64,000 nucleotides of DNA. It comes from Chryseobacterium arthrosphaerae. Lineage in GTDB: Bacteria > Bacteroidota > Bacteroidia > Flavobacteriales > Weeksellaceae. This document shows, in pieces, positions 26,126-35,172 of the stretch. Positions within the stretch are counted from its first letter, which is position 1, and every line of letters begins with the position of its first letter. The stretch lies in assembly GCF_001684965.1 (NCBI RefSeq), contig NZ_MAYG01000001.1:806001-870000 (forward strand), in the 5' to 3' direction. The translations under genes and the position numbers were made by a program. The notes under the pieces are model-generated. The model worked only from the letters and a program-made list of their open reading frames with translations. It made no database searches and was not told the DNA's origin.

Positions 26126-26546
26126 GATATGGTGATCTGAATAAAAAAGCCTAGAAGGTGCCAACTATAATCAAAAAAAATGGACTGATCTCTGAAAATT
26201 ACTGTTGTAAGGAAAAAATCACTACTTTTATCACAACCAAGTAAACAGCTCGTTTTGAGAAAAACTCTTAAACTTATTACAGCTTAGTATCAGTCTCAGT
26301 AACCACAGGCTGATCATTCTTTCGTTCGGATAATCCTATCTGAACAGGTTTTCATTTCACCCTATTATTGTCCACATTGCTTGTAGGAGCATAACTATTT
26401 TGCTATTCCGATATGGCCGGTTTTACCGATCAGTACCCGGAGCAGGAAACAGTCTGTATCTTTTGTCTGAGTATCTTTCTCAGAACCTTGTAATGCGTGA
26501 ATAATAGGCAAAACTTACCAAAGAATATTAAGCACGATTATAAGTA
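26126..26546. other. Intergenic stretch
   Basis: No coding, RNA or repeat signal that I can support. It lies between the dyad repeat and the DUF1062 gene. Confidence 0.35.
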
Positions 26547-27176
26547 ATGAGTATCCAGCATATATGGGAGATCAGAGTGAAAAATACTCCCTTGTTAAAA
26601 AAGAAATGCAGCCATTGTGACAGTGACAGATTTGCCTGCAGCGATAAATTCAGATTAAATGCCCAAAAAAAGAATATTGATATCTGGCTGATTTACAGGT
26701 GTGTAAAATGCAGCAGTACGTACAATATGACGTTGTTTTCAAGGATCAGAACAGAATCCGTCAGTAAAGAAATATTCAATAAAATGTCTGAAAATAATAA
26801 AGAAATGGCCTGGGAATATGCTTTTTCCCATGATATAAGACGTAAAAATAATGTTGAAGCCGATCCGGATAGCGTAGAATATGAAATACGGCACAATGAA
26901 ATACAGGAAGAAGAAATGCTGAATCCGGACAGTGAAATGCTTACATTCAAAATAAAATGTCCTTTTGATTGTAATCTCAGAATGTCAGCTGTAATCAGAG
27001 AAGGCCTGAATCTTTCATCAGCTCAACTGAAACGGCTTATTGAAACTGATGCCATATGGTTGGATGGAAAACCTCTCCAAAAGAAACATAAAATTAAAAA
27101 TGATGATACTGTTCAGGTTCATAAGGCAAAGCTGAAAAGCGTATTGAATAAAGATGAAGCCATTGATGCCGAATAA
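26547..27176 (+). CDS. DUF1062 protein with zinc-ribbon and S4-like end
   Basis: 209 residues. The N-terminal WEIRVKNTPLLKKKC and the pattern SDRFACSDKFRLNAQKKNID are characteristic of DUF1062. Cysteines at 21, 24, 31, 52 and 55 form a likely zinc-ribbon. The C-terminal 60 residues (LSSAQLKRLIETDAIWLDGK, KHKIKNDDTVQV) have the alpha-L shape of an S4 RNA-binding domain. An RNA- or ribosome-related role is possible but unproven. A strong terminator follows. Confidence 0.85.
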   Translation: MSIQHIWEIRVKNTPLLKKKCSHCDSDRFACSDKFRLNAQKKNIDIWLIYRCVKCSSTYNMTLFSRIRTESVSKEIFNKMSENNKEMAWEYAFSHDIRRKNNVEADPDSVEYEIRHNEIQEEEMLNPDSEMLTFKIKCPFDCNLRMSAVIREGLNLSSAQLKRLIETDAIWLDGKPLQKKHKIKNDDTVQVHKAKLKSVLNKDEAIDAE

Positions 27177-27182
27177 AAGTAA

Positions 27183-27211
27183 GGACCATTGCACCCGAAA
27201 TGGTCCTTTTT
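27183..27211 (+). terminator. Terminator after the DUF1062 gene
   Basis: GGACCATT (27183-27190) pairs with AATGGTCC (27199-27206), and TTTTT follows. Confidence 0.85.
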
Positions 27212-27242
27212 GTATTGATAAAACAGTTTTCTATTTAAAAAA

Positions 27243-28196
27243 TTAAGACGAAAAATCATCCAGCATATCTGCTGAAGGAACAAAAAATAAAGTGCCGGTT
27301 TGAGCAGTGCTGAAGTCCAAAATACGGTCGTAATTTCCTGCCGGATCTCCGATGAACATATTCGTAAGCATTTTCTCTACCGTACTGAAGGTGCTTGCAT
27401 AGCAGATAAAGTACGTTCCCATTTCATTGGTAGAAACATTCCCGAAAGGCATATTATCCCGGACAACCTTAAAATCATCACCTACATTGGCCAGGGCGAT
27501 ATGGGAGTTTTTAGGCTTCACCTCATCGTCCATTTCGATATCGTGTTCCTTCGACCGGCCGATGACCTTTTCCTGATCTTCTACAGAAAGAGATTTCCAG
27601 GCATTCATATTATGGAGGTATTTCTGTACAAACAGGTAGCTTCCGCCTTCATATTGTGGGTCTGCATCTCCGATGATGGCGAAATAATCACGGTCTTTGC
27701 CATGTGGGTTTTCAGTACCGTCCACAAAACCTAAGATCGATCTGCTGTCCCAGTAACGGAATCCCTGCACCTCAACCACACAGTCTGCAATATCTTTCAT
27801 AAAATCTGAAATGGTGGAAGCCATATCATAGGCAAAGCTTTTTTCATCGGCACGGATGTGGAAGTGAAGATCACCTCTGGTACTTACCGCCGTATGTCTG
27901 CTACCCTGTATAGCTTCGAATTTTTTGAATTCTTTTGGCAGCGGAGCAGGCAATTCGAGCTGCAGCCATGCCTCATAGCCGATCCCCATTACACAGCTTG
28001 CTTTGGAATCCGGGAAACGGTCAAGGGCAGAGTTATTCAGATTAATGATAAGAGCACACATTCTCTGGAAAACAGATTTTATTTTGGAAGGGTCTGCATC
28101 CTGCCTGAAATTCCAAACCAGAAAATACGTATTGTTGTTGGGATAATCGGTGACATTTTGAGCATTCATGTTTTTTTGTGTTTCGTTTGCTGGCAT
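27243..28196 (-). CDS. Dye-decolourising (DyP-type) peroxidase
   Basis: 317 residues, no signal peptide. The family signature GFVDGTENP has its catalytic Asp159. The proximal haem ligand is likely His232 (NSHIALAN), and the distal Arg is likely Arg246 (FKVVRD). The enzyme would use H2O2 to oxidise bulky phenols or dyes, or remove haem peroxide. No encapsulin gene is adjacent and the C-terminus (LDDFSS) does not look like a cargo peptide. A -7-like TAAATTTG lies upstream at 28217-28224 (minus). Confidence 0.92.
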   Translation of the reverse strand: MPANETQKNMNAQNVTDYPNNNTYFLVWNFRQDADPSKIKSVFQRMCALIINLNNSALDRFPDSKASCVMGIGYEAWLQLELPAPLPKEFKKFEAIQGSRHTAVSTRGDLHFHIRADEKSFAYDMASTISDFMKDIADCVVEVQGFRYWDSRSILGFVDGTENPHGKDRDYFAIIGDADPQYEGGSYLFVQKYLHNMNAWKSLSVEDQEKVIGRSKEHDIEMDDEVKPKNSHIALANVGDDFKVVRDNMPFGNVSTNEMGTYFICYASTFSTVEKMLTNMFIGDPAGNYDRILDFSTAQTGTLFFVPSADMLDDFSS

Positions 28197-28378
28197 TTTT
28201 ATTTTTTCTAATGAATCAAATTTAGTAAATGATAACGGTACCCCATTACTTTATGAATGAGATAAACAATTTATGACATTTTTTTCACAAATCAATGTAT
28301 AGACTTTTATATATTCTCTCGCAAAACAAGCCGTAAAATGAGTAATATTGTATTAAAATTAACCTTCAATAAAATAAT

Positions 28379-29128
28379 ATGGGGCATTGGGAGATCTTTC
28401 TCTTCTTTTTGATGATTGCCTTTGTGTATTCATCGGTAGGATTTGGGGGTGGCTCCAGCTACCTGGCGGTATTGGCGATGTATAATCTCCCTTATCAGGA
28501 AATACGTCTCACAGCATTGATATGCAATGTCATTGTGGTGATCGGGGGCGTTTATATTTATATTAAAAATAACCAGATCGAATGGAAAAAAGTACTGCCG
28601 ATAACCTTAGTGAGTGTTCCGATGGCGTATCTGGGAGCGGTGCTGAAAATAAGCCAGGAAACCTTTTTCCTGATTTTAGGGATCACCCTGATCATTGCTG
28701 CGGTATTATTGTGGGTAAAAACAGAAGCAGGAAATGATGAAAAAGCAGCCCTGGATTCAGGCTCTTCATTGTTGGGAAATAGCTTTTTAGGGGGAGGAAC
28801 AGGTTTTTTGTCCGGACTGGTAGGAATCGGTGGCGGAATTTTCCTTTCTCCTTTGCTTAATCTCATGAAATGGGATACTGCAAGGAAAATTGCGGCTACG
28901 TCCAGTGTTTTCATATTGGTGAATTCAGTATCCGGTATTTTGGGTCAACTGTCAAAATTATCTGTGGGTATGGATGTTTTCAGGATTGCCAGCCTGTGTC
29001 TGGCTGTTTTTGTGGGCGGACAGATCGGCTCCAGAATGTCACTGAACTGGAATCCCCTGATCATAAAAAGAATGACGGCTATACTTGTCCTTGTGGCCGG
29101 GATAAATGTCTTAATTAAATATTGGTAA
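28379..29128 (+). CDS. Sulfite exporter TauE/SafE family permease
   Basis: 249 residues, about eight membrane segments, with the repeated family motif GFGGGSSYLAVLAM near 22 and LVGIGGGIFLSPLLNLM near 145. The family moves small oxo- or sulfur-anions across the inner membrane. It is the first gene of the plus-strand Moco block and its stop is 7 bp before moaD, so it is likely cotranscribed. Its substrate here could be a sulfur anion linked to sulfur transfer or molybdate. That is a guess, since no modABC genes are in the window. Confidence 0.88.
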   Translation: MGHWEIFLFFLMIAFVYSSVGFGGGSSYLAVLAMYNLPYQEIRLTALICNVIVVIGGVYIYIKNNQIEWKKVLPITLVSVPMAYLGAVLKISQETFFLILGITLIIAAVLLWVKTEAGNDEKAALDSGSSLLGNSFLGGGTGFLSGLVGIGGGIFLSPLLNLMKWDTARKIAATSSVFILVNSVSGILGQLSKLSVGMDVFRIASLCLAVFVGGQIGSRMSLNWNPLIIKRMTAILVLVAGINVLIKYW

Positions 29129-29135
29129 TATAAAA

Positions 29136-29378
29136 ATGAAACTTAAAATATTGGCTTTTGGAATAACAAAAGATATTCTTGGAACATCAGAAAAAGAACT
29201 GGAAGTACAGGAAGGTTTGAATGTAAAACAGCTGAAAGATAAACTGGAAAATGATTTCCCCCAACTCATAAAACTGAAATCTTATTTCATCGCAGTAAAT
29301 GAGGAATATGCCGGGGATGATCAGGTGATTACAGGTACAGATGAAGTGGCAATCATTCCCCCGGTAAGCGGAGGATAA
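29136..29378 (+). CDS. moaD: MoaD/ThiS family molybdopterin synthase sulfur carrier
   Basis: 80 residues with the ubiquitin-like fold and the terminal SGG expected for a thiocarboxylated sulfur carrier (ends VSGG). It is the small subunit of molybdopterin synthase, loaded with sulfur by a MoeB-type enzyme and delivered to MoaE. It sits between the TauE permease and moaE. The spacing supports one operon. Confidence 0.92.
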   Translation: MKLKILAFGITKDILGTSEKELEVQEGLNVKQLKDKLENDFPQLIKLKSYFIAVNEEYAGDDQVITGTDEVAIIPPVSGG

Positions 29379-29444
29379 GAATTTTATAGTAACAATATCA
29401 GCTACAGCCACCTGAATACAGAGGAGTGCGTAAAATAAAAAGAA

Positions 29445-29861
29445 ATGATTGATATCCAAATAACAGAAAACCCATTAAGTATTACCGGATGTCTTGGCAT
29501 AGCCCAGGATCTGAGTAGTGGAGGAGTTGCTACCTTTATCGGCACCGTTCGTAATATCACCAAAAATAAACCGGTAGTCCGCCTAGAATATGAGTGCTAT
29601 AAGTCTATGGCTGAAAAAGAGATCAGAAAAATTGCAGATCAGGCTTTATCACTCTTTTCTGTAAGAAATATCGTTGTTCATCATCGTACCGGAATTTTAT
29701 TTCCTGGTGATGCTGCCGTAATAATTGTGGTGAGTGACGGCCACCGGGACGCTGTTTTCGATGCATGCCGCTACATCATTGATACCATAAAGCAAACCGT
29801 TCCCATATGGAAAAAAGAGATTTTTGAAAATGGTGAAGAATGGGTTTCAGCCCATCCGTAA
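29445..29861 (+). CDS. moaE: Molybdopterin synthase catalytic subunit MoaE
   Basis: 138 residues. It has the family landmarks SSGGVATFIGTVRN, LEYECYKSMAEKEIRKI, HHRTG.. and PIWKKEIFENGEEWV with the C-terminal lysines used in sulfur transfer to cPMP. With MoaD it makes molybdopterin from cyclic pyranopterin monophosphate. Its stop is 46 bp before the fdhD start. Confidence 0.94.
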   Translation: MIDIQITENPLSITGCLGIAQDLSSGGVATFIGTVRNITKNKPVVRLEYECYKSMAEKEIRKIADQALSLFSVRNIVVHHRTGILFPGDAAVIIVVSDGHRDAVFDACRYIIDTIKQTVPIWKKEIFENGEEWVSAHP

Positions 29862-29907
29862 TCGAAGAGCTAAATTTCGTATATTTACTATACCAGATTA
29901 TTCAGAT

Positions 29908-30783
29908 ATGAAAACCAATCTATTAGAAAACCAATCTGTACAGAAGATAGATATTGTCAAAGTAAAAGAGGGCGCCTGTTTCTCTTATACCGATGATATT
30001 TCTGTGGAAGAACCGCTCGAAATCCGTATTTCCTATGGCCCGAAAGAGCAGAGGATCAGTAAAAATATATCTGTAACGATGAGAACTCCCGGTCATGATG
30101 CAGAACTGGCAGCAGGCTTCCTTTTTACGGAAGGAATTATTTCAGGAGATCATCAGATCAGAAATATAGCGCATCCACAGGCAGAATGTTCCAGAAACAG
30201 GGAGAATATAATAGAGGTGGAGCTGGCAGAAGATTATATTCCTCAGCTCAAAAGTGCAGACAGAAATTTTTATACCACCTCCAGCTGTGGAGTATGCGGA
30301 AAAGGATCTATTGAATCTATAAAAACGGTAAGTACCTTTCAGAATATTGAACGGGAACAGTACACGCTGTTATTTGACGTCCTGTATCAGCTATCCGGAA
30401 ACTTACAGTCTTTTCAGAATAATTTCAGCGCTACGGGAGGCATCCATGCTTCAGGTATTTTTGACTTTGAAGGGCGTTTGCTTGCCTTACGGGAAGATGT
30501 AGGAAGACATAACGCTTTGGATAAACTTATCGGACATGCATTAGCTACAGGACAGCTTCCCCTGAAGGATAAAATTTTAGTCCTTAGCGGAAGAGCAAGC
30601 TTTGAGCTTATTCAGAAAGCAGCCATGGCAGGTATTTCTGCTGTTGCAGCAATAGGAGCGCCATCCAGTCTGGCGGTAGATCTGGCAAAAGAATTTGATA
30701 TGACATTACTGGGATTTCTTCGTGAAAACCGCTTTAATATTTATAATGAAAGCAGTTTCCATAAAATAATGAATAAAGAATAA
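29908..30783 (+). CDS. fdhD: Formate dehydrogenase sulfurtransferase FdhD
   Basis: 291 residues from the ATG at 29908 (MKTNLLENQS). An upstream TTG frame overlapping moaE is unlikely. FdhD carries sulfur from a cysteine desulfurase to the bis-MGD cofactor of formate dehydrogenase-like enzymes. The CxxC motif SSCGVCGKGS gives Cys127 and Cys130, and GFLFTEGII and LREDVGRHNALDKLIG are typical. Its client is expected to be the YdeP-like enzyme four genes on. Confidence 0.95.
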   Translation: MKTNLLENQSVQKIDIVKVKEGACFSYTDDISVEEPLEIRISYGPKEQRISKNISVTMRTPGHDAELAAGFLFTEGIISGDHQIRNIAHPQAECSRNRENIIEVELAEDYIPQLKSADRNFYTTSSCGVCGKGSIESIKTVSTFQNIEREQYTLLFDVLYQLSGNLQSFQNNFSATGGIHASGIFDFEGRLLALREDVGRHNALDKLIGHALATGQLPLKDKILVLSGRASFELIQKAAMAGISAVAAIGAPSSLAVDLAKEFDMTLLGFLRENRFNIYNESSFHKIMNKE

Positions 30784-30792
30784 TATTTTACC

Positions 30793-30835
30793 CCTCGCTG
30801 ATTTACAGATTAAGCAGATATTTGTGGAAAGCCCG
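30793..30835. repeat. Remnant of the dispersed CGCAGAT/GCAGAT repeat family
   Basis: The stretch cgctgatttacagattaagc is a degenerate copy of the motif that occurs more clearly at 38262-38330, 38513-38580 and 44341-44389. It lies between fdhD and the small companion gene. Confidence 0.4.
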
Positions 30836-30933
30836 ATCTGCACATAGAAAAGATATGATACCTGAATTTTTACAGGTCTCTTTAAAAATTAAAAGTCCTG
30901 TATTTTTGAGAATTGATAAAACAGACATTAGCA

Positions 30934-31284
30934 ATGAAAATAAGAATAAAAGATAACTCCATCAGATTCCGTTTAACCCAATCGGAAGTTTCGGAATTAG
31001 GAAGAAACGGTATCGTATCAAGCTTTACCGAATTTGTTGACAGACCCTTCATTTATACGATAGAAAAATCAGAGGATGCGGTATTATCTGCATCATTCAT
31101 TGAGAATAGGATTGTGATGAAAATGCCGGAAGCAATGATTGAAGAACTCGTATCTACAGATACGGTAGGCTTTGACGGGCAGGCAGGACTGGTAAAGCTT
31201 TTGGTTGAAAAAGACTTCGTATGTATAGATAATACAATGGAAGACCAGAGCGATAACTACCCGAATCCCAATCTTACCTGTTGA
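30934..31284 (+). CDS. Small DUF7009-like companion of the Moco enzyme
   Basis: 116 residues from the ATG at 30934 (MKIRIKDNSIRFRL). A TTG start upstream is possible but would add only seven residues. The protein is soluble and acidic at the end (DNTMEDQSDNYPNP). It resembles a small family found beside FdhF/YdeP-type genes (DUF7009), with no known activity. It lies 22 bp before the oxidoreductase and may act as its chaperone or partner. Assignment by pattern and context. Confidence 0.55.
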   Translation: MKIRIKDNSIRFRLTQSEVSELGRNGIVSSFTEFVDRPFIYTIEKSEDAVLSASFIENRIVMKMPEAMIEELVSTDTVGFDGQAGLVKLLVEKDFVCIDNTMEDQSDNYPNPNLTC

Positions 31285-31306
31285 TCACTTTACAAAATAA
31301 AAGGCT

Positions 31307-33700
31307 ATGGAAGAAAATAACAAGAAGAAAGTAGAAGAGGAAATCAGTAAAGAGCCTAATGCTGAAAATCCGTTTACTTTACTCGATCTTAAACTGACCC
31401 ATGTTGAAAAAGCAGCAGCGGGTATTCCTGCGGTAATGGCTGCCTTTGGCGATTTGTTTGAAGAAAAAACTCCCGTTCGCGGAATGAGAGCCCTGTTCAG
31501 AATGAATCAGATGGGCGGTTTCGATTGTCCCAGCTGTGCATGGCCCGATCCTGATGATGAGCGGTCTGTACTTGGTGAATATTGTGAAAACGGAGCAAAA
31601 GCCCTTGCAGAAGAAGCTACTACCAAAAGAGTAACACCTGAATTCTTTAAACAGAATTCGGTATTTGATCTGGCTAAACTGGATGATTATCAGATCGGAA
31701 AGATGGGAAGGCTTACAGATCCTATGTACCTGGCTCCGGGAGCTTCTCATTATGAACCCATCAGCTGGGATAATGCTTTCAAAAAGATAGCAGAACATTT
31801 GAATGCTTTGGAATCTCCTGATGAAGCCGCTTTTTACACTTCCGGCCGTACAAGCAATGAAGCATCATTTGTTTATCAGCTGTTTGCGAAAGAATTCGGG
31901 ACCAATAATATGCCTGACTGTTCCAATATGTGCCATGAAACCTCAGGTTCTGCCCTGCGTCCAACCATAGGAATCGGTAAAGGTACCGTAACACTGGAAG
32001 ACTTTTATGATGCTGAAGTGATTGTGATCATAGGACAAAACCCGGGAACCAATGCTCCGAGAATGATGAGCGCTTTGGCAAAAGGGAAAAAGAACGGAGC
32101 CAAAATTATTGCCGTTAATCCGTTACCGGAAGCAGGACTGATGGGATTTATCAACCCCCAGAATGTAAAAGCTATTCTGACGGGAGGAGTGCAACTGGCA
32201 GATCTGTATTTACCGGTGAAGATCAATGGAGATATGGCATTGCTGAAAGCGCTTGAGCTTTTACTGATAGAGTTTGAAAAGAAAAACCCGGGCAAAGTAT
32301 TTGATGAAGATTTTATCAGAGATAAAACAGTGGGTTATGAAGACTTTATGAAGCAGTTTGATCATTATAAATTAGAGGAGCTGGCTCAATTGGCGGGAGT
32401 TTCTGAAGAAGACCTTTATAAAGCAGCTGAAATGATTGCCTTTAAAAAACGGATCATCATCAGCTGGGGAATGGGATTGACCCAGCAGCCGAATGGAGTG
32501 GATATGATCAGGGAGATTCTTAATATCCTTCTGCTTAAAGGAAGTATTGGTAAACCCGGAGCAGGAGTATGTCCCGTACGTGGCCACAGTAACGTGCAGG
32601 GAAACAGAACCATGATGATTGACGAAAAGCCTACGGATGAACAGCTTGACCGTCTTGAAAACTTCTACGGCTTCAAAGTACCCCGCAAACATGGATATGA
32701 TGTGGTACGTGCGATAAAGGCAATTCATGAAGAAAAAATCAAAGTAATGTTCTGCATGGGAGGGAATTTCATTTCCGCAACACCGGATACAACCTATACA
32801 GCCCATGCTTTAAGAAAGCTTAACCTGTTGGTGTCCGTTTCTACAAAGCTGAACAGAGGACATCTTGTTCATGGGAAAGAAGCTCTGATTCTGCCTACTT
32901 ACGGACGGAGTGATAAAGACATCGTGAATGGAGAAGTGCAGATCGTAACGACGGAAAATTCAATGGGAGTTGTTCAGACCTCTAAAGGAATGCTGGATGC
33001 CGTATCAGATAACCTCATCAATGAAACCCAGATCGTATGCCGTATGGCAATGGCAACTTTAGGAAGCCGTTCTGTAGTCAACTGGCAACGGTATCATGAC
33101 AGCTATGATGCGGTAAGAGATGATATAGAGCAGTGTATTCCGGGATTTACAGACTATAACGTTCGGGTCAGACAAAAAGGAGGATTTTATCTTCCCAATG
33201 CAGCAAGAGACGAGCAAAAATTTTCAAAAGAACTTGGCGGAAGGGCTCCGTTTACACTGACTGAAATACCGGATAACAGCCTTGCCCATGATGAGTATAT
33301 GATGGCAACTACCCGTACCCATGATCAGTTCAATACCACCATTTACGGGCTAGACGACCGCTATCGGGGGATTAAGAATGAACGCCGTGTCATCTTTATG
33401 AATCAGAAAGATATAGACAGGGCAGGATTTAAAGCAGGAGATAAAGTGGATCTTTACAACTATGATGACGGAATAGAAAGGGTAGCCCCTCTGTTTATCA
33501 TTGTTTCCTATCAGATCCCGGAAAAAAATACAGTCACCTATTTCCCGGAAACCAATGTTTTGGTATCGGTAAATAATGTAGTGAAAGAAAGCAATATGCC
33601 GGCCTCCAAATATGTGAAGATCAAAATCAGAAAACACGACCCTGAAGTCTACAAAAAAGTAGATGAAATGCTTTATAAAGGGGCTGTTCAAAGACCATAA
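31307..33700 (+). CDS. FdhF/YdeP-family molybdopterin oxidoreductase
   Basis: 797 residues, cytoplasmic. The protein aligns with the bis-MGD enzyme family: an N-terminal cysteine cluster that is incomplete (Cys74-x2-Cys77, then Cys93), and DCSNMCHETSGSALRP, where Cys209-His210 takes the place of selenocysteine-histidine in E. coli formate dehydrogenase H. YdeP relatives are linked to acid resistance, with no proven reaction. The short cluster suggests it may lack a normal [4Fe-4S]. Its maturation is served by fdhD in the same operon. Confidence 0.9.
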   Translation: MEENNKKKVEEEISKEPNAENPFTLLDLKLTHVEKAAAGIPAVMAAFGDLFEEKTPVRGMRALFRMNQMGGFDCPSCAWPDPDDERSVLGEYCENGAKALAEEATTKRVTPEFFKQNSVFDLAKLDDYQIGKMGRLTDPMYLAPGASHYEPISWDNAFKKIAEHLNALESPDEAAFYTSGRTSNEASFVYQLFAKEFGTNNMPDCSNMCHETSGSALRPTIGIGKGTVTLEDFYDAEVIVIIGQNPGTNAPRMMSALAKGKKNGAKIIAVNPLPEAGLMGFINPQNVKAILTGGVQLADLYLPVKINGDMALLKALELLLIEFEKKNPGKVFDEDFIRDKTVGYEDFMKQFDHYKLEELAQLAGVSEEDLYKAAEMIAFKKRIIISWGMGLTQQPNGVDMIREILNILLLKGSIGKPGAGVCPVRGHSNVQGNRTMMIDEKPTDEQLDRLENFYGFKVPRKHGYDVVRAIKAIHEEKIKVMFCMGGNFISATPDTTYTAHALRKLNLLVSVSTKLNRGHLVHGKEALILPTYGRSDKDIVNGEVQIVTTENSMGVVQTSKGMLDAVSDNLINETQIVCRMAMATLGSRSVVNWQRYHDSYDAVRDDIEQCIPGFTDYNVRVRQKGGFYLPNAARDEQKFSKELGGRAPFTLTEIPDNSLAHDEYMMATTRTHDQFNTTIYGLDDRYRGIKNERRVIFMNQKDIDRAGFKAGDKVDLYNYDDGIERVAPLFIIVSYQIPEKNTVTYFPETNVLVSVNNVVKESNMPASKYVKIKIRKHDPEVYKKVDEMLYKGAVQRP

Positions 33701-33717
33701 AATTCTTATACTGTTAT

Positions 33718-34203
33718 ATGAAAAAAATAGTGCCTGTAGTACTGCTTTTGCTTTCCGGCTACGCCTTCTGCCAGTCAGGATTCAGACTTAAAGTGAGCGG
33801 GGAAGTTCCTGATCCTTTAGAATTGAGTCTGACCGATCTGTCAGAGATGCCCAGAAAAGAAGCTTCACTAAAAGATAAAGACGGAAGTATTCACAAATAT
33901 ACCGGTGTTTCCGTTCAGGATATCCTTGCAAAGGCAGGAGCTCCTTCAGGTAAAGCACTGCATGGGGAAAATATCTCAAAATATCTGCTGGCCAAATGTA
34001 CAGACGGATATCAGGTATTATTTTCACTGGCAGAGCTGGATGCTTCCATTGCAGACAAAAATGTAATTGTAGCAGATACCGTTGACGGAAAACCTTTACC
34101 GGAGTCAAAAGGGCCGCTTCGCCTCATTGCCGAGGGAGAGAAAAAAACTGCACGCAGTTCTTATCAACTGGAAGCTTTAGTAGTAGGACAGATAAAAAAA
34201 TAA
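33718..34203 (+). CDS. Exported small molybdopterin-fold (sulfite oxidase-like) protein
   Basis: 161 residues. A signal peptide (VVLLLLSGYAFCQ) precedes a single sulfite oxidase-like Moco-binding domain, much shorter than the 300-plus residues of a complete enzyme. One conserved-looking cysteine, Cys94 (KCTDGYQVLFSLAELD), matches the position of the Mo-coordinating Cys. The C-terminal GPLRLIAEGEKKTARSSYQ is typical of the domain. It could bind Moco outside the cytoplasm or be an empty scaffold. It directly follows the YdeP-like gene (17 bp). Confidence 0.78.
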   Translation: MKKIVPVVLLLLSGYAFCQSGFRLKVSGEVPDPLELSLTDLSEMPRKEASLKDKDGSIHKYTGVSVQDILAKAGAPSGKALHGENISKYLLAKCTDGYQVLFSLAELDASIADKNVIVADTVDGKPLPESKGPLRLIAEGEKKTARSSYQLEALVVGQIKK

Positions 34204-34232
34204 ATTTCAAATAAAGGCTTTACAAAAACAAT

Positions 34233-35150
34233 ATGATTATAAGGAAGAAGGAACATTGGTTCAAAATGCTTTTTGTCTGGCATGGCTCTGTACTTCCGGG
34301 ATTGCTGCCACGCCTTTTTTTACTTCTTATTCTATCGTTGGGAGTCGTATACCTGCGTGGTGTTATTTTTTCTTTTAAGATTCCGCTCAATCCGGCACCT
34401 TTAACGCTATTTGGATTTGTGCTGGCTTTGTTTCTGGGATTTAGGAATAATGTCAGCTATGAAAGATTCTGGGAAGGACGTAAACTGTGGGGCGCTTTAT
34501 TGAATACTGCACGGTCACTGACCAGGCAAGCTTTAACCTTAAAGGATATAAAAGGAAGCAATGTTTCAGTGCCTGAATTTATACAATTGTTAGGAGCTTT
34601 TGTTTTTGCATTGAAACATCAGCTGAGAGGAACAGATGCTTATGAAGATTTACAGCACAGGCTTAATGAAGACCAGTTGAAAACCGTTGCTGCATCAAAA
34701 TATAAACCGGCTGTCATTATGAAGCTATTGGGTGAATGGGTACAGAAGGTAAAAGCTGAGGGCAGCATAGATTCTATCCGGCAGGCCCGTTTCGATGAAA
34801 ATTTTGATAAACTTTCCGATATTGTAGGCGGATGCGAAAGAATTGTTTCTACCCCCATTCCTTACAGTTATCGTGTGTTACTGCATCGTACTGTATATAT
34901 TTACTGTTTTCTTCTGCCATTCGGGTTGGTAGACTCTCTGAGATGGTTTACACCGCTTATTGTAGTATTTGTTGCCTATACATTTGTAGCTTTTGAAGCA
35001 ATAGCAGATGAAATTGAAGAACCATTCGGCACCGAAGCCAATGACTTAGCCTTAAACAGTATGTGTATCATGATTGATGAAACCATTCATGAAATGGCAG
35101 GGGAGGAGATTGCGGTTTCTCAGAAAGTGAAACAGACCATTATAGACTGA
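34233..35150 (+). CDS. Bestrophin-like anion channel
   Basis: 305 residues with paired membrane helices (LPRLFLLLILSLGVVYLRGVI, GFVLALFLGFRNNVSYERFWEGRK) and the signature LFLGFRNNVSYERFWE of bacterial bestrophins. A second membrane pair near 220-255 and the terminal YIYCFLLPFGLVD also fit. Bestrophins are ligand-gated chloride or anion channels. It lies between the Moco-fold protein and DUF488 gene with short gaps, so it may be cotranscribed. Confidence 0.9.
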   Translation: MIIRKKEHWFKMLFVWHGSVLPGLLPRLFLLLILSLGVVYLRGVIFSFKIPLNPAPLTLFGFVLALFLGFRNNVSYERFWEGRKLWGALLNTARSLTRQALTLKDIKGSNVSVPEFIQLLGAFVFALKHQLRGTDAYEDLQHRLNEDQLKTVAASKYKPAVIMKLLGEWVQKVKAEGSIDSIRQARFDENFDKLSDIVGGCERIVSTPIPYSYRVLLHRTVYIYCFLLPFGLVDSLRWFTPLIVVFVAYTFVAFEAIADEIEEPFGTEANDLALNSMCIMIDETIHEMAGEEIAVSQKVKQTIID

Positions 35151-35172
35151 TTCATCAGAAGATTATAAGCGT

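Noticed and set aside
29824..29907. Upstream TTG start for fdhD that overlaps moaE
   Set aside because: The extra 28 residues do not match FdhD, while the ATG at 29908 gives a normal N-terminus.
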